From Microtetraspora fusca (GTDB lineage Bacteria; Actinomycetota; Actinomycetes; Streptosporangiales; Streptosporangiaceae): DNA of 64,000 nt. A model generated the notes under the pieces. It ran no database searches and was not told the DNA's origin. It saw nothing but the letters and a program-made list of their open reading frames with translations. Location of the stretch: NCBI RefSeq assembly GCF_001570365.1, contig NZ_BBYK01000054.1, positions 1 to 64,000 on the forward strand, written 5' to 3'. Position 1 is the stretch's first letter, and the number at the start of each line of letters is the position of its first letter. A program made the translations under genes and the position numbers. Of this stretch, positions 23,612-32,450 are shown piece after piece.

Positions 23612-24790
23612 ATGAGCCTTGATGACACCCTTCAGGATCTGGCTGATCGTTTGGGCACCCCGCTGGTCGTGCTGGACCTCGACCTGAAGGTCGCGGCCTA
23701 CAGCATCCACGACACCGACGCGCGCCGCTCCCGGCTGGCCCGGCTGCTGGCCGGATCCCTGGCGCCGCTGACCGAGGCCCTGGTCAGGGCGCACCGGCTG
23801 CGCGCCGTCGCGCACCCGGTGCGCGTACCGGCCGATTCCCAGTGCGACGCCCGGGTCGTCATGCCGCTGCGTCACGAGCAGCACCTCCTCGGCTACGTCT
23901 ACTGCGTGGACGACCGGCCCGGCGGGGAGACGCCGGCCGACGCCATGCGGGCTTTGGAGGCCGCGGGGCCGGAGATCGGCATGCTCCTCGCGTTGCGGCT
24001 GTCGGATCTGCGCCGCAGCGTGGATCACGCGAGATCCCTGCTGTCCGCCCTGCTGGGCGACGCGCCGGACGAGCGTGAGCGGGCCGCGGAGTCCCTGCTT
24101 CGGGAAGGGCTGATCGAGGACGTCGAGCACTACTCGGTGCTGGTGTGCCGGGCCCCCGAGCCGTACCCGCGGTCCGTCACCCGGCTGGCGGTCGAGGCGA
24201 CGCTGGAGTTCACCACCCGCTCGACGACCGTCAAGATCGTCGGAGCGGTCCTCGGGGTGGAGGGCGTCGTGCTGTTCCCCCGCCCGGTCAACCCGGCCAG
24301 GCTGGACCGCGTTCTCGCCTCGCCCGGCCTGGACCACGTCACGGCCGGGGCGGGCGGCGTCAAGCGGTCGCTGACCGAGGCGGTGGAGTCCTACCACGAG
24401 GCGCGGATCGCCTACCGCGCCTCACGCGCGGACCCGCGGCGTTACGGCAGGCGGGTCTTCTGGGACGACCTGGGCCTGGACCGTCTCCTCCTGCAACTGC
24501 CGCTCGACCGGCTGACGTCCGGCCACCTGCCCGCCGGGGTGCGGCGGTTGCTGGCCTCCCCGCACAAGGCCGAACTCGTCTCGACCCTGCAGAGCTACCT
24601 GGACAGCGGCGGCGAGATCCAGCGGACCGCGCGCCGGCTGAACATCCACCGCAGCACGCTGTACTACCGGCTCGACCGGATCCGGGAGGTCACCGGCTGC
24701 GACATCTCCGACGGCGCGGTACGGCTCGACCTGCACGCCGGGCTGCGGATCGCCCGCCTCGCCGGACTCTGCTCGGACGAGCCGTCCTGA
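23612..24790 (+). CDS. PucR/CdaR-type transcriptional regulator
   Basis: A 392-residue regulator. A GAF-like sensor occupies the first 140 residues (LVVLDLDLKVAAYSIHDTD ... GYVYCVDD), and the C-terminus carries the PucR HTH_30 helix-turn-helix (ELVSTLQSYLDSGGEIQRTARRLNIHRSTLYYRLDRIREVTG). GTG 23588 is in frame, but ATG 23612 lies 9 bases after GGAGAGG. Divergent from the aromatic operon, so it most likely senses an aromatic intermediate and activates that operon. Confidence 0.88.
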   Translation: MSLDDTLQDLADRLGTPLVVLDLDLKVAAYSIHDTDARRSRLARLLAGSLAPLTEALVRAHRLRAVAHPVRVPADSQCDARVVMPLRHEQHLLGYVYCVDDRPGGETPADAMRALEAAGPEIGMLLALRLSDLRRSVDHARSLLSALLGDAPDERERAAESLLREGLIEDVEHYSVLVCRAPEPYPRSVTRLAVEATLEFTTRSTTVKIVGAVLGVEGVVLFPRPVNPARLDRVLASPGLDHVTAGAGGVKRSLTEAVESYHEARIAYRASRADPRRYGRRVFWDDLGLDRLLLQLPLDRLTSGHLPAGVRRLLASPHKAELVSTLQSYLDSGGEIQRTARRLNIHRSTLYYRLDRIREVTGCDISDGAVRLDLHAGLRIARLAGLCSDEPS

Positions 24791-24829
24791 TCTTCAGGGG
24801 CCAGCGCCCGTCAGCGGTCCGGAAACAGA

Positions 24830-24857
24830 GAACCCCAGGCCGTGGGGCCTGGGGTTC
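24830..24857. terminator. bidirectional terminator between pucR-like gene and tRNA cluster
   Basis: GAACCCCAGGCC (24830-24841) pairs with GGCCTGGGGTTC (24846-24857) around a 4-nt loop. It follows the regulator on the plus strand and the tRNA-Val gene on the minus strand. Confidence 0.75.
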
Positions 24858-24864
24858 CGAAGAG

Positions 24865-24936
24865 TGGACGATACTGGGATTGAACCAGTGACCTCTTCCG
24901 TGTCAGGGAAGCGCTCTCCCGCTGAGCTAATCGTCC
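24865..24936 (-). tRNA. tRNA-Val(GAC)
   Basis: A 72-nt cloverleaf read on the minus strand. Acceptor GGACGAT pairs with ATCGTCC, discriminator A; the anticodon loop centre is GAC; T-arm GGTTCAATCC. No CCA encoded. Last gene of the Gly-Cys-Val cluster. Confidence 0.95.
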
Positions 24937-24951
24937 TTGGCTTGGGGCCAG

Positions 24952-25022
24952 AGGTGGAGACGGGATTTGAACCCGTGTACGCGGCTTTGCAGGCCGCTGC
25001 CTCGCCTCTCGGCCACTCCACC
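24952..25022 (-). tRNA. tRNA-Cys(GCA)
   Basis: A 71-nt tRNA on the minus strand with acceptor GGTGGAG/CTCCACC, anticodon GCA and discriminator U73, the identity base expected for Cys. T-arm GGTTCAAATCC. Confidence 0.95.
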
Positions 25023-25035
25023 ACGTAAAGCTCCG

Positions 25036-25107
25036 AGCGGAAGACGGGATTCGAACCCGCGACCCTCACCTTGGCAAGGTGATGCTCTACCACTGAGCCA
25101 CTTCCGC
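25036..25107 (-). tRNA. tRNA-Gly(GCC)
   Basis: A 72-nt tRNA on the minus strand with acceptor GCGGAAG/CTTCCGC, anticodon GCC in loop TTGCCAA, discriminator U, T-arm GGTTCGAATCC. First gene of the Gly-Cys-Val cluster. Confidence 0.95.
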
Positions 25108-25147
25108 GTGATTTCCCGCCTCCCTTGGAGGCGGCCTCACGCAGAGA

Positions 25148-25176
25148 ACTCTAGCGAATCCGCGCCGACTCCCCAA
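25148..25176 (-). promoter_or_regulatory. promoter of the tRNA cluster
   Basis: On the minus strand, TTGGGG (25176-25171) and TAGAGT (25153-25148) are spaced by 17 bp, about 40 bp upstream of tRNA-Gly. Confidence 0.5.
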
Positions 25177-25253
25177 ATCAAGCGGGAGACCCCGGGGGAT
25201 GTAAGCAGCTAACATTGCAGACGCTAGTTACGACGTGCGGGAAGAGTGGAACC

Positions 25254-26801
25254 ATGCGTGACAACGAGGTCGTGGAGATCGGGCCGGAGCCGTCGGCCTT
25301 CGACGACGTGATCAGCGTGGCCAGGTACGGTGCGCCCGTACGGCTCACGGACGACGCGATCGCGGAGATGGCCGCGTCACGGGGCCGGATCGAGGAACTG
25401 GCGGAGGGCGACACCCCCGCCTACGGCGTCTCCACCGGGTTCGGCGCCCTCGCCACCCGGCACATCGACCCGTCGATGCGCGGCCGGCTCCAGCGGAGCC
25501 TGATCCGATCGCACGCCGCCGGATCGGGACCCGAGGTGGAGACCGAGGTCACCCGGGCCATGATGTTCCTGCGCCTGCGGACCCTCGCCACCGGTCACAC
25601 CGGCGTGCGGCCCGCGACCGCGCGGGTCCTGGAGAGCCTCCTCAACGCCGGGATCACGCCCGTGGTCCACGAGTACGGCAGCCTCGGCTGCTCCGGCGAC
25701 CTCGCGCCGCTCTCCCATGTCGCGCTGACCATCATGGGGGAGGGGGTCGTCCGCGACCGCGAGGGTCGCGTCCGCCCCGCCGACGAGGCGCTCAAGGAGT
25801 ACGGCATCGAGCCGGTCGAGCTGGCGGCCAAGGAGGGCCTCGCGCTCGTCAACGGCACCGACGGGATGCTCGGCATGCTCGTTCTCGCCATCCACGACCT
25901 GGGGCGCCTGCTCAGAACGGCCGACATCAGCGCGGCGATGAGCGTCGAGGCGCTGCTCGGCACCGACCGGGTCTTCGACGCCGCGCTCCAGGCGCTGCGC
26001 CCCCACCCGGGCCAGGCGGCCGCGGCGGCCAACATGCGCGCTCTGCTGGACGGGTCGGGGATCATGGCCTCGCACCGGGACGGCTCGTGCACGCGGGTGC
26101 AGGACGCGTACTCGCTGCGCTGCGCGCCCCAGGTCGCCGGCGCCGCCCGGGACACCGTCGCACACGCGGCCACGGTCGCCGGGCGCGAACTGGCCAGCGC
26201 GATCGACAACCCGGTGGTGCTGGCCGACGGCCGGGTCGAGTCCAACGGCAACTTCCACGGCGCTCCCGTGGCGTACGTGCTGGACTTCCTGGCGATCGCG
26301 GTGGCCGATGTCGCGTCGATCGCCGAGCGGCGGACCGACCGGATGCTCGACGTGGCCCGCAGCCACGGGCTGCCCGCCTTCCTGGCGGACGACCCGGGCG
26401 TCGACTCCGGGCACATGATCGCCCAGTACACGCAGGCCGCCATCGTGTCGGAGCTCAAGCGCCTGGCCAACCCCGCCAGCGTCGACTCGATCCCGAGCTC
26501 GGCGATGCAGGAGGACCACGTGTCGATGGGCTGGTCGGCCGGGCGCAAGCTGCGCCGCGCGGTCGACGGCCTGAGCCGGGTGCTCGCCGTCGAACTGCTC
26601 ACCGCCGCCCGGGCCATCGACCTGCGCGCGCCGCACGCCCCGGCTCCCGCGACGGGGGCGGTGACCGCGCTGATCAGGGAGTCGGTCGCCGGCCCGGGCG
26701 CGGACCGCTTCCTCGCGCCGGAGATCGAAGCGGTCGTACGGCTCGTCGCCGAGGGAGCCGTCGTCGCCGCCGCGGAGTCGGTGACGGGCCCGCTGGCCTG
26801 A
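25254..26801 (+). CDS. hutH: histidine ammonia-lyase
   Basis: A 515-residue MIO enzyme that deaminates histidine to urocanate. The catalytic Tyr is in YGVSTGFG (Y57), the His-type substrate residue in RSHAAG (H87), and the MIO-forming triad lies in GSLGCSGDLAPLSH. The triad reads Cys-Ser-Gly (146-148) rather than Ala-Ser-Gly. TTG 25215 is in frame, but ATG 25254 follows GGAAGAG. No hutU, hutI or hutG adjoins, so it is an orphan hut gene or has a different amino acid substrate (tyrosine lyase is the main alternative). Confidence 0.88.
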   Translation: MRDNEVVEIGPEPSAFDDVISVARYGAPVRLTDDAIAEMAASRGRIEELAEGDTPAYGVSTGFGALATRHIDPSMRGRLQRSLIRSHAAGSGPEVETEVTRAMMFLRLRTLATGHTGVRPATARVLESLLNAGITPVVHEYGSLGCSGDLAPLSHVALTIMGEGVVRDREGRVRPADEALKEYGIEPVELAAKEGLALVNGTDGMLGMLVLAIHDLGRLLRTADISAAMSVEALLGTDRVFDAALQALRPHPGQAAAAANMRALLDGSGIMASHRDGSCTRVQDAYSLRCAPQVAGAARDTVAHAATVAGRELASAIDNPVVLADGRVESNGNFHGAPVAYVLDFLAIAVADVASIAERRTDRMLDVARSHGLPAFLADDPGVDSGHMIAQYTQAAIVSELKRLANPASVDSIPSSAMQEDHVSMGWSAGRKLRRAVDGLSRVLAVELLTAARAIDLRAPHAPAPATGAVTALIRESVAGPGADRFLAPEIEAVVRLVAEGAVVAAAESVTGPLA

Positions 26802-26838
26802 CGTCACGTGTCGCCGCCCGGCGCGCGACGCCGCGAGG

Positions 26839-28089
26839 TCAGGGGATCGCCGCGATCACCTCGACCTCCAGCAGCGCGCCGGGTAGGAAGAGGCGGGAGA
26901 CCTCGACGGTGGTGCTCGACGGCGGCTTCCCGGTGAGGTAGCGCGCGCGGACGTTCCCGTAGTCGGCCAGGCGTCCCATGTCGGTGACGAACGACTTGAC
27001 GTGGATCACGTCGTCGAACGAGCTTCCCTGGTCCGCCAGGATCAGGCGCAGGTTCTCGAAGATGTGCTCCGTCTGGCGGGCCATGTCGTCCTCGCCGACG
27101 ATGTGGCCGTGCTCGTCCACCGCGACCTGTCCGGAGACGAACAGCAGGTCACCGAAACGCACCGCGTGGGAGTACCGGCCGTTGGTCGGCGCGACCGTCG
27201 AGGGGTTGATCCGCACGGCGGCCTTCCCACCCCGGGCACCCTCGCCGATCGCGGCGTCGCCGGGGGCGTCCGCGGCGGAGGCCCAGCGGACGACGGCGGT
27301 GAGGTCCTGGTCGCCCAGGCCCGCCGCCTCGGCCGCCGCGAGCAGGTCCCGAGCGGCCGCCGTCACCGTCTGACCCGCCCCCACGCCGCCGGTCGCGAGT
27401 CGCAGGTCCTTCGCCGCCAGGCCGAGCGCGTACCGGGTCTCGACGGGGCCCCGGCCCGCCGCGGCGGCCGCCAGCCGGCCGGCGAGCGCGCCGAGCGGGG
27501 TGCCCGCGAGGACGTCGAGGAAGGTCGCGGGGGCGATGCCCATTCGCTCCGCGTACGCGAGGTTCTCGGCGAGCATCACCTGGGCGGGGACGAGCGCGCT
27601 CATGACGGCCAGCTTCAGCGCGGCGCCCGATCCGGGGCCGCCCACCTCGCGTACCGTCCCGAAGACGGCGAGCACGTCGCGGCAGCGCGCCAGGTCCTCG
27701 GGCGAACCGCCGGCCAGGACGACCAGTTCCCCGGCCTTCGCGGGCTCCAGGCTGCCGAGCACCGGCGCGTCCACCAGCCCGGCCCCCGGGGGCAGCGTCC
27801 GCCGGAGCCGCGCGACGGCGTCCGGGCCGATCGTCGACATCTCCACGACCACGACGTCGGCGCGCAGGCCGGGCAGCGCGGCGCGCACGACGGCGTCGAC
27901 CGCGTCCGGATCGGCCAGCATCGTGACGACCAACTCGGCGTCCGCGACGGCCTCCGCGGGGGTCGCCGCCACCGCCGCCCCCGGAATCTCCTTACGCGTG
28001 CGGTTCCATACGGTCACCTGGTGTCCGGCGTCCACGAGCCGCCGGGCCATGAGGGCGCCCATCCGCCCCAGTCCGAGAAAAGCGATCAT
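26839..28089 (-). CDS. beta-hydroxyacid dehydrogenase-RidA fusion protein
   Basis: A 416-residue two-domain protein. Residues 1-275 are a 3-hydroxyisobutyrate dehydrogenase-like domain: FLGLGRMGALMARRL (NAD(P) loop), VWNRT, the substrate loop DAPVLGSLEPAKAGELVVLAGG and catalytic-type K159 in SGAALKL. Residues 290-416 are a YjgF/RidA domain (GDLLFVSGQVAVDEHGHIVG ... TVEVSRLFLPGALLEVEVIA). The Arg of the RidA active site (normally in PxRxxVEV) is Ser here (PPSSTTVEV). ATG 28089; 12 earlier codons are unlikely. Divergent from a LysR gene. Probably handles an imine or enamine intermediate. Confidence 0.85.
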   Translation of the reverse strand: MIAFLGLGRMGALMARRLVDAGHQVTVWNRTRKEIPGAAVAATPAEAVADAELVVTMLADPDAVDAVVRAALPGLRADVVVVEMSTIGPDAVARLRRTLPPGAGLVDAPVLGSLEPAKAGELVVLAGGSPEDLARCRDVLAVFGTVREVGGPGSGAALKLAVMSALVPAQVMLAENLAYAERMGIAPATFLDVLAGTPLGALAGRLAAAAAGRGPVETRYALGLAAKDLRLATGGVGAGQTVTAAARDLLAAAEAAGLGDQDLTAVVRWASAADAPGDAAIGEGARGGKAAVRINPSTVAPTNGRYSHAVRFGDLLFVSGQVAVDEHGHIVGEDDMARQTEHIFENLRLILADQGSSFDDVIHVKSFVTDMGRLADYGNVRARYLTGKPPSSTTVEVSRLFLPGALLEVEVIAAIP

Positions 28090-28137
28090 GCCTCGGGACT
28101 GTAGGTCGTCCCCGACCCATTCCACCAGCGACTAAAT

Positions 28138-28154
28138 TGCATGTTATCCATGCA
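28138..28154. promoter_or_regulatory. LysR-type operator
   Basis: TGCATG (28138-28143) and CATGCA (28149-28154) flank a 5-nt AT-rich spacer in the 96-bp gap between the fusion gene and lysR. A dyad with T-N11-A geometry is typical of LysR sites. Confidence 0.6.
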
Positions 28155-28185
28155 TCCAAGTCATGGCTTGTCCTGTGGAGAGATC

Positions 28186-29103
28186 ATGTTCGGCACTGAC
28201 GGGCTCACGCTGCTCGACGCCGTGGCCCGCACCGGCTCGTTCACGGCGGCCGCCGCCGAGCTGAACTACACGCAGTCGGCCGTGTCGCGGGGGATCGCGT
28301 CGCTGGAGGCCCGGGCGGGCGGCCCGCTGTTCGAGCGGCTGCCCAGGGGCGTACGGCTCACGCCCGCCGGGCTCGCCCTGCACCGCCACGCCGTGGACGT
28401 GCTCGACCGGCTGCGCTCGGCGGCGGAGGAGCTGGCTGCCATCCACCGGGGCGTGGCCGGGAGGCTGCGCGTGGGCGCCTTCGCCACCGCCAACGCCGCG
28501 CTCGTCCCCGGCGCGCTGCGCGCGTTCCTGCGGCGCGGTCCCGACGTGGAGACCGGCATCGTCGAGGGGCCGAGCGACCGGCTCATGGAGCGTCTGGCCG
28601 ACGGCGACATCGACGTCGCCGTGGTCAGCGACTATCCCTCGGGGCTCGCCGCCGGACCCGAGAGCACGCTCACACCGCTCCTGGAGGACGAGTTCCTGGT
28701 CGCGCTGCCGAGCGGCCATCCCCTGGCCGGGCGCGCGGTGGTCGACCTGCGCGAGCTGCGGGACGAGAACTGGATCGAGGCGCCGCCGCGCGGGCACACG
28801 ACGATGCTTCTGACCGCGTGCGCGCGGGCCGGTTTCACGCCGCGGGCCGGTTTCCGCGTGGCCGAGTGGACCGGCAAGTTCGGGTACGTGGCCGCCGGTC
28901 TCGGCGTCACCCTCGTCCCGGCCATGGCGGCGGACGGCGTGCGCGGCCGTACCGACCTGGTGCTCCGCCCGCTCGGGGAGTTCGCGCCGCGCCGGTCGGT
29001 GTACGCGGCGCTGCCGTCCGCGGCGCCGCTCCCCGCCGCCGTGACGTTCCTGCGGCTGCTCCAGGACGAGGCGGCTTCTCAGGCCACATCGGGAAGGGCG
29101 TGA
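28186..29103 (+). CDS. LysR family transcriptional regulator
   Basis: A 305-residue LTTR. The HTH is near the N-terminus (TGSFTAAAAELNYTQSAVSRGIASLEARAGGPLFERLPRGVRLT spans about residues 15-58), followed by the two-lobed periplasmic-binding-like effector domain (GRLRVGAFATANAALVPGALRAF). ATG 28186 has GGAGA six bases upstream; an earlier in-frame start would overlap the operator. Divergent from the dehydrogenase-RidA gene, its probable target. Confidence 0.9.
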   Translation: MFGTDGLTLLDAVARTGSFTAAAAELNYTQSAVSRGIASLEARAGGPLFERLPRGVRLTPAGLALHRHAVDVLDRLRSAAEELAAIHRGVAGRLRVGAFATANAALVPGALRAFLRRGPDVETGIVEGPSDRLMERLADGDIDVAVVSDYPSGLAAGPESTLTPLLEDEFLVALPSGHPLAGRAVVDLRELRDENWIEAPPRGHTTMLLTACARAGFTPRAGFRVAEWTGKFGYVAAGLGVTLVPAMAADGVRGRTDLVLRPLGEFAPRRSVYAALPSAAPLPAAVTFLRLLQDEAASQATSGRA

Positions 29104-29136
29104 GAGGACGGTCGCCGGACCGGCGAAAATGGACCG

Positions 29137-30132
29137 GTGAAGGACGCTTACGCCCATGTTGGCGGCCTCCTGGCCACCGGCCTGCGCGATGTGACGACCG
29201 ATCCGGCCGCGCTCGACTCGGCCGGATGGTGGGCCGTCGTCGTGACCTACGAGGGCAAGGTCACGTGCGCGCGTTTCGCCGACGTGCGCCCCGCGCCGCT
29301 GCCCCGGCCGCGCGCGCCCTGGCCGGGACCGGCCAGGGAGGCGTGGACGAGCTCGCTCGACCGCGCGGCGTACGAGCGGGGCGTGCGCGCGATCAAGGAC
29401 CACATCGAGCGGGGCGACGTCTACCAGGCCAACCTCTGCCGGGTGCTGTCCGCCCCGCTCGCCGACGACGCCGACCCCGCGGCCCTCGCCGTACGGCTCG
29501 CCAGGGGAAACCCGGCGCCCTACGCCGCGCTGATCGACGTGCCCGGCCTGACGGTCGTGTCGGCCTCACCCGAGCTGTACCTGTCGCGCGCCGGTGACGT
29601 GGTCGAGTCCCGGCCGATCAAGGGCACCGGCGTCACCGCGGCCGACCTGCTGGAGAAGGACCACGCCGAGAACGTGATGATCGTCGATCTCGTACGGAAC
29701 GACCTGGGCCGGGTGGCCGAGGTCGGTTCCGTCTCGGTGCCCGCGCTCTGCGAGGTCGAGGAGCACCCGGGGCTCGTCCACCTCGTCTCGACCGTACGGG
29801 CCCGGCTCGCGGCCGGAGTGGGGTGGCCGGAACTGCTCGCCGCGACATTTCCGCCCGGTTCGGTTACGGGAGCGCCGAAATACACGGCCCTGCAGATCAT
29901 TAATCGGCTCGAACCACAGCCGCGCGGGCCATACTGTGGGGCAGTGGGCTGGGTCGACGCCGACCGGCGGGAAGCCGCGCTGGCGGTCGGCATCCGCACC
30001 TTCTGGGTGGAGCAGGGCATGATCCGCTTCGGCACCGGAGCGGGCATCACGTGGGGGTCCGACCCCACGCGCGAGTGGTGCGAAACCGAGTTGAAGGCGT
30101 CCCGGCTCATCGGACTCGCGTCGCGGAGCTAG
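29137..30132 (+). CDS. pabB: aminodeoxychorismate synthase component I
   Basis: A 331-residue chorismate-binding enzyme. The PIKGT motif (SRPIKGTGVTAADLLEKDHAENVMIVDLVRNDLGRV) carries the Lys that marks PabB rather than TrpE (PIAGT). FPPGSVTGAPK and the C-terminal GTGAGITWGSDP are also present. It converts chorismate plus ammonia to 4-amino-4-deoxychorismate in folate synthesis. The protein lacks about 100 N-terminal residues of long PabB forms, as in short actinobacterial versions. pabC follows 23 bp downstream; no pabA adjoins. Confidence 0.9.
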   Translation: MKDAYAHVGGLLATGLRDVTTDPAALDSAGWWAVVVTYEGKVTCARFADVRPAPLPRPRAPWPGPAREAWTSSLDRAAYERGVRAIKDHIERGDVYQANLCRVLSAPLADDADPAALAVRLARGNPAPYAALIDVPGLTVVSASPELYLSRAGDVVESRPIKGTGVTAADLLEKDHAENVMIVDLVRNDLGRVAEVGSVSVPALCEVEEHPGLVHLVSTVRARLAAGVGWPELLAATFPPGSVTGAPKYTALQIINRLEPQPRGPYCGAVGWVDADRREAALAVGIRTFWVEQGMIRFGTGAGITWGSDPTREWCETELKASRLIGLASRS

Positions 30133-30155
30133 CACGAGCAGGGATGGAGATCGAG

Positions 30156-30986
30156 ATGACCGTACCCGTATGGGTCAACGGTGAATTGCTGGACCCGGAG
30201 AAGGCCGTCGTCTCGGTCTTCGACCACGGGCTGATGGTGGGTGACGGCGTCTTCGAGACGATCAAGTTCGTACGCGGGGAGGCGTTCGCGCTCACCCGCC
30301 ACCTGGACCGGCTCGCGCTCTCGGCCAAGCGGATGGACCTGCCTGAGCCCGACCTGGCCGCCATCGCCGACGGCGTGCGGCAGTGCCTCGCCGCCGCGCC
30401 CGCCTGGCCGCTGGGCCGGATCAGGATCACGTACACCAGTGGGCCGGGGCCGCTCGGCTCCGACCGCGGGTCCGAGGGCACCAACGCGATCGTCATCGTC
30501 GCGGAGCAGAAGCCGTTCCCCGAGACGGCCGCGGTCACCGTGGTGCCCTGGCCGCGCAACGAGCGGGGCGCGCTCGCCGGGGTCAAGAGCACCTCCTACG
30601 GCGACAACGCCAAGGCCCTCGCGTACGCCAAGGAGCGCGGCGGCGCCGAGGCGATCTTCGGGAACCTGGCGGGCAACCTCTGCGAGGGCACCGGCAGCAA
30701 CATCTTCATCGTGACCGGCGGGCGGCTCGTGACGCCGACGCTGGCCTCCGGCTGCCTGGCCGGTGTGACCCGGGCGCTGGTCCTGGAGTGGTGCGGCGGC
30801 GTCGAGGAGGACGTGCCCCTCTCCGCGCTGTACGAGGCCGAGGAGGCGTTCCTCACCTCCACCACGCGGGACGTCCAGCCGATCCGGCTGGTCGACGACC
30901 GCGAGCTGCCCCAGGCCCCCGGTCCCGTGACGCTCGCGGCGATGAAGGCGTTCGCCGAGCGTTCGGCGGGCGACCTCGACCCGTGA
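30156..30986 (+). CDS. pabC: aminodeoxychorismate lyase (class IV PLP enzyme)
   Basis: A 276-residue fold-type IV PLP enzyme. N-terminal VWVNGELLDPEKAVVSVFDHGLMVGDGVFETIKF is typical; the Schiff-base Lys is in AGVKSTSYGDNAKALAYAKERG, and EGTGSNIFIV contacts the cofactor phosphate. It releases p-aminobenzoate and pyruvate from the PabB product. ATG 30156 (MTVPVWV) has GGAG six bases upstream; ATG 30144 is an alternative. Co-directional with pabB, so an operon for PABA. Confidence 0.9.
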   Translation: MTVPVWVNGELLDPEKAVVSVFDHGLMVGDGVFETIKFVRGEAFALTRHLDRLALSAKRMDLPEPDLAAIADGVRQCLAAAPAWPLGRIRITYTSGPGPLGSDRGSEGTNAIVIVAEQKPFPETAAVTVVPWPRNERGALAGVKSTSYGDNAKALAYAKERGGAEAIFGNLAGNLCEGTGSNIFIVTGGRLVTPTLASGCLAGVTRALVLEWCGGVEEDVPLSALYEAEEAFLTSTTRDVQPIRLVDDRELPQAPGPVTLAAMKAFAERSAGDLDP

Positions 30987-30993
30987 TCGGCCG

Positions 30994-32418
30994 TCAGCCG
31001 CGGTAGGGATACTGGGTCTGGGCGTTGAACTCCTTCACGGTGACGTCCTTGGCGGGGTCCGTACGCGGGTCGTCGATCCGCAGGACGTCCAGACCCTTCG
31101 TGATGTCGCTCGAATAGATGTGGCCGTTGTAGTAGTACGCGGACCACGACCCGCCCACGCGCAACCCCGGCCGCAGCGGGCCGCGCTCGAAGAAGCCGAT
31201 CTCGACGGGGTGGTCGGAGTCGGTGAAGTCCCAGACGGAGACCCCGCCCTGGTACCACGCCTGGACCATGATGTCCCGGCCCGGCACGGGGATCAGCGCG
31301 CCGTTGTGGGCCACGCAGTTCTCCTCCGGGCTCTGGACCCGAGGGATCTTGAAGTAGCCGTGCCGTACGAGCTCGCGTGAGGGCGTGATCTCGTAGACGG
31401 CGTTCGCGCCCTTGGTGTCGTTGCCCGAGGAGTCGCACGTCGCGACCATGCCGCCGCCCAGCTCGTCACCGAAGACGACCTTGGTCCCGTCGTTGTTGAA
31501 GGTGGCGGAGTGCCAGAGGGAGAAGTTCTCCCGGTCCGACTCGGTCGCGAGGACGACCGGCTTGACCGGGTCGGAGATGTCGATCAGGTAGCCGTCGCCG
31601 TAGCACGCGGCGGCGGCCAGCTTCTTCGCCGGATAGACCGTGATGTCGTGGCAGCCTCCGTAGCCCCCGCCGCCCTGACGGCCCTTGAACAGCGCGGGGG
31701 TGGCGACGACCTTGGCCGCCTTGGGATTCTTCACCGGCACCTCGACGATTGAGATGTTGTCGTGCGGCGCCGGGCAGTTCGGCGCGCCCGGGTCGGGTCC
31801 GCCCGCCGAGACGTAGACGTACAAGGTGTCCGGATCGGCCCCGGGCACGATCACGTTGGTGTGGGAGCCGCACTCGGTCGCCACCGCGGCCACGTACTCG
31901 GGTTTGGCCTTGTCCGAGATGTCGAAGATCCGGATGCCCTCCCAGCCCGATTTGGCCGAGGGGGCCATGGAGTCGCTCTCGCAGCGGTCGTCAGCCCGTG
32001 GGTCATCCACGGACACGATGAGCAGGTCGCCGGAGACGGAGACGTCGTTCTGCCCGCCCGGGCACAGCACCCGGGTGACCACCTTCGGGTGCGCCGGGTC
32101 GGAGATGTCGTGGACGGTGAAGCCGTCGTAGTTCCCCGCGAACACGTAGTCGCCCTGGAAGGCGAGATCGGTGTTCCAGGAGTGGGGGCCGTCGAACGGC
32201 GCCTCAAGGGGGACGTTGGCGATCGGCGTGATGTTGTCGCTGTGCAGGACCTCGTCGACGCCGAGATCGGCGCTGGCGCGCTTGGCGACACCGGAGGCCC
32301 CGCTCGACGCGCGGGCCGCCTCGGAGGACGGGACGGCCGCGGACGGGCCGGAGCCGGAGGAGCAGGCCGCGGCGCACAGCGCCATCGCCAGGCACGCCAT
32401 CAGGCCCGCACGCTTCAC
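30994..32418 (-). CDS. LVIVD-repeat-like beta-propeller lipoprotein
   Basis: A 474-residue exported protein. The signal peptide ends in a lipobox (LCAAAC, C19). The mature part has repeated FAGNYDGFTVHDISDPAHPKVV, IRIFDISDKAKPEYVA, YLIDISDPVKPVVLA and VSVWDFTDSDHPVEIG, each a D-I-S-D-P propeller blade as in LVIVD-repeat proteins. Likely anchored outside the membrane. Divergent by 32 bp from a DUF305 lipoprotein gene, a pairing that suggests a shared surface function. Actual role unknown. Confidence 0.82.
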   Translation of the reverse strand: MKRAGLMACLAMALCAAACSSGSGPSAAVPSSEAARASSGASGVAKRASADLGVDEVLHSDNITPIANVPLEAPFDGPHSWNTDLAFQGDYVFAGNYDGFTVHDISDPAHPKVVTRVLCPGGQNDVSVSGDLLIVSVDDPRADDRCESDSMAPSAKSGWEGIRIFDISDKAKPEYVAAVATECGSHTNVIVPGADPDTLYVYVSAGGPDPGAPNCPAPHDNISIVEVPVKNPKAAKVVATPALFKGRQGGGGYGGCHDITVYPAKKLAAAACYGDGYLIDISDPVKPVVLATESDRENFSLWHSATFNNDGTKVVFGDELGGGMVATCDSSGNDTKGANAVYEITPSRELVRHGYFKIPRVQSPEENCVAHNGALIPVPGRDIMVQAWYQGGVSVWDFTDSDHPVEIGFFERGPLRPGLRVGGSWSAYYYNGHIYSSDITKGLDVLRIDDPRTDPAKDVTVKEFNAQTQYPYRG

Positions 32419-32450
32419 TGTTCCCCCTGGATCTTGGAGACTGCCCCACT

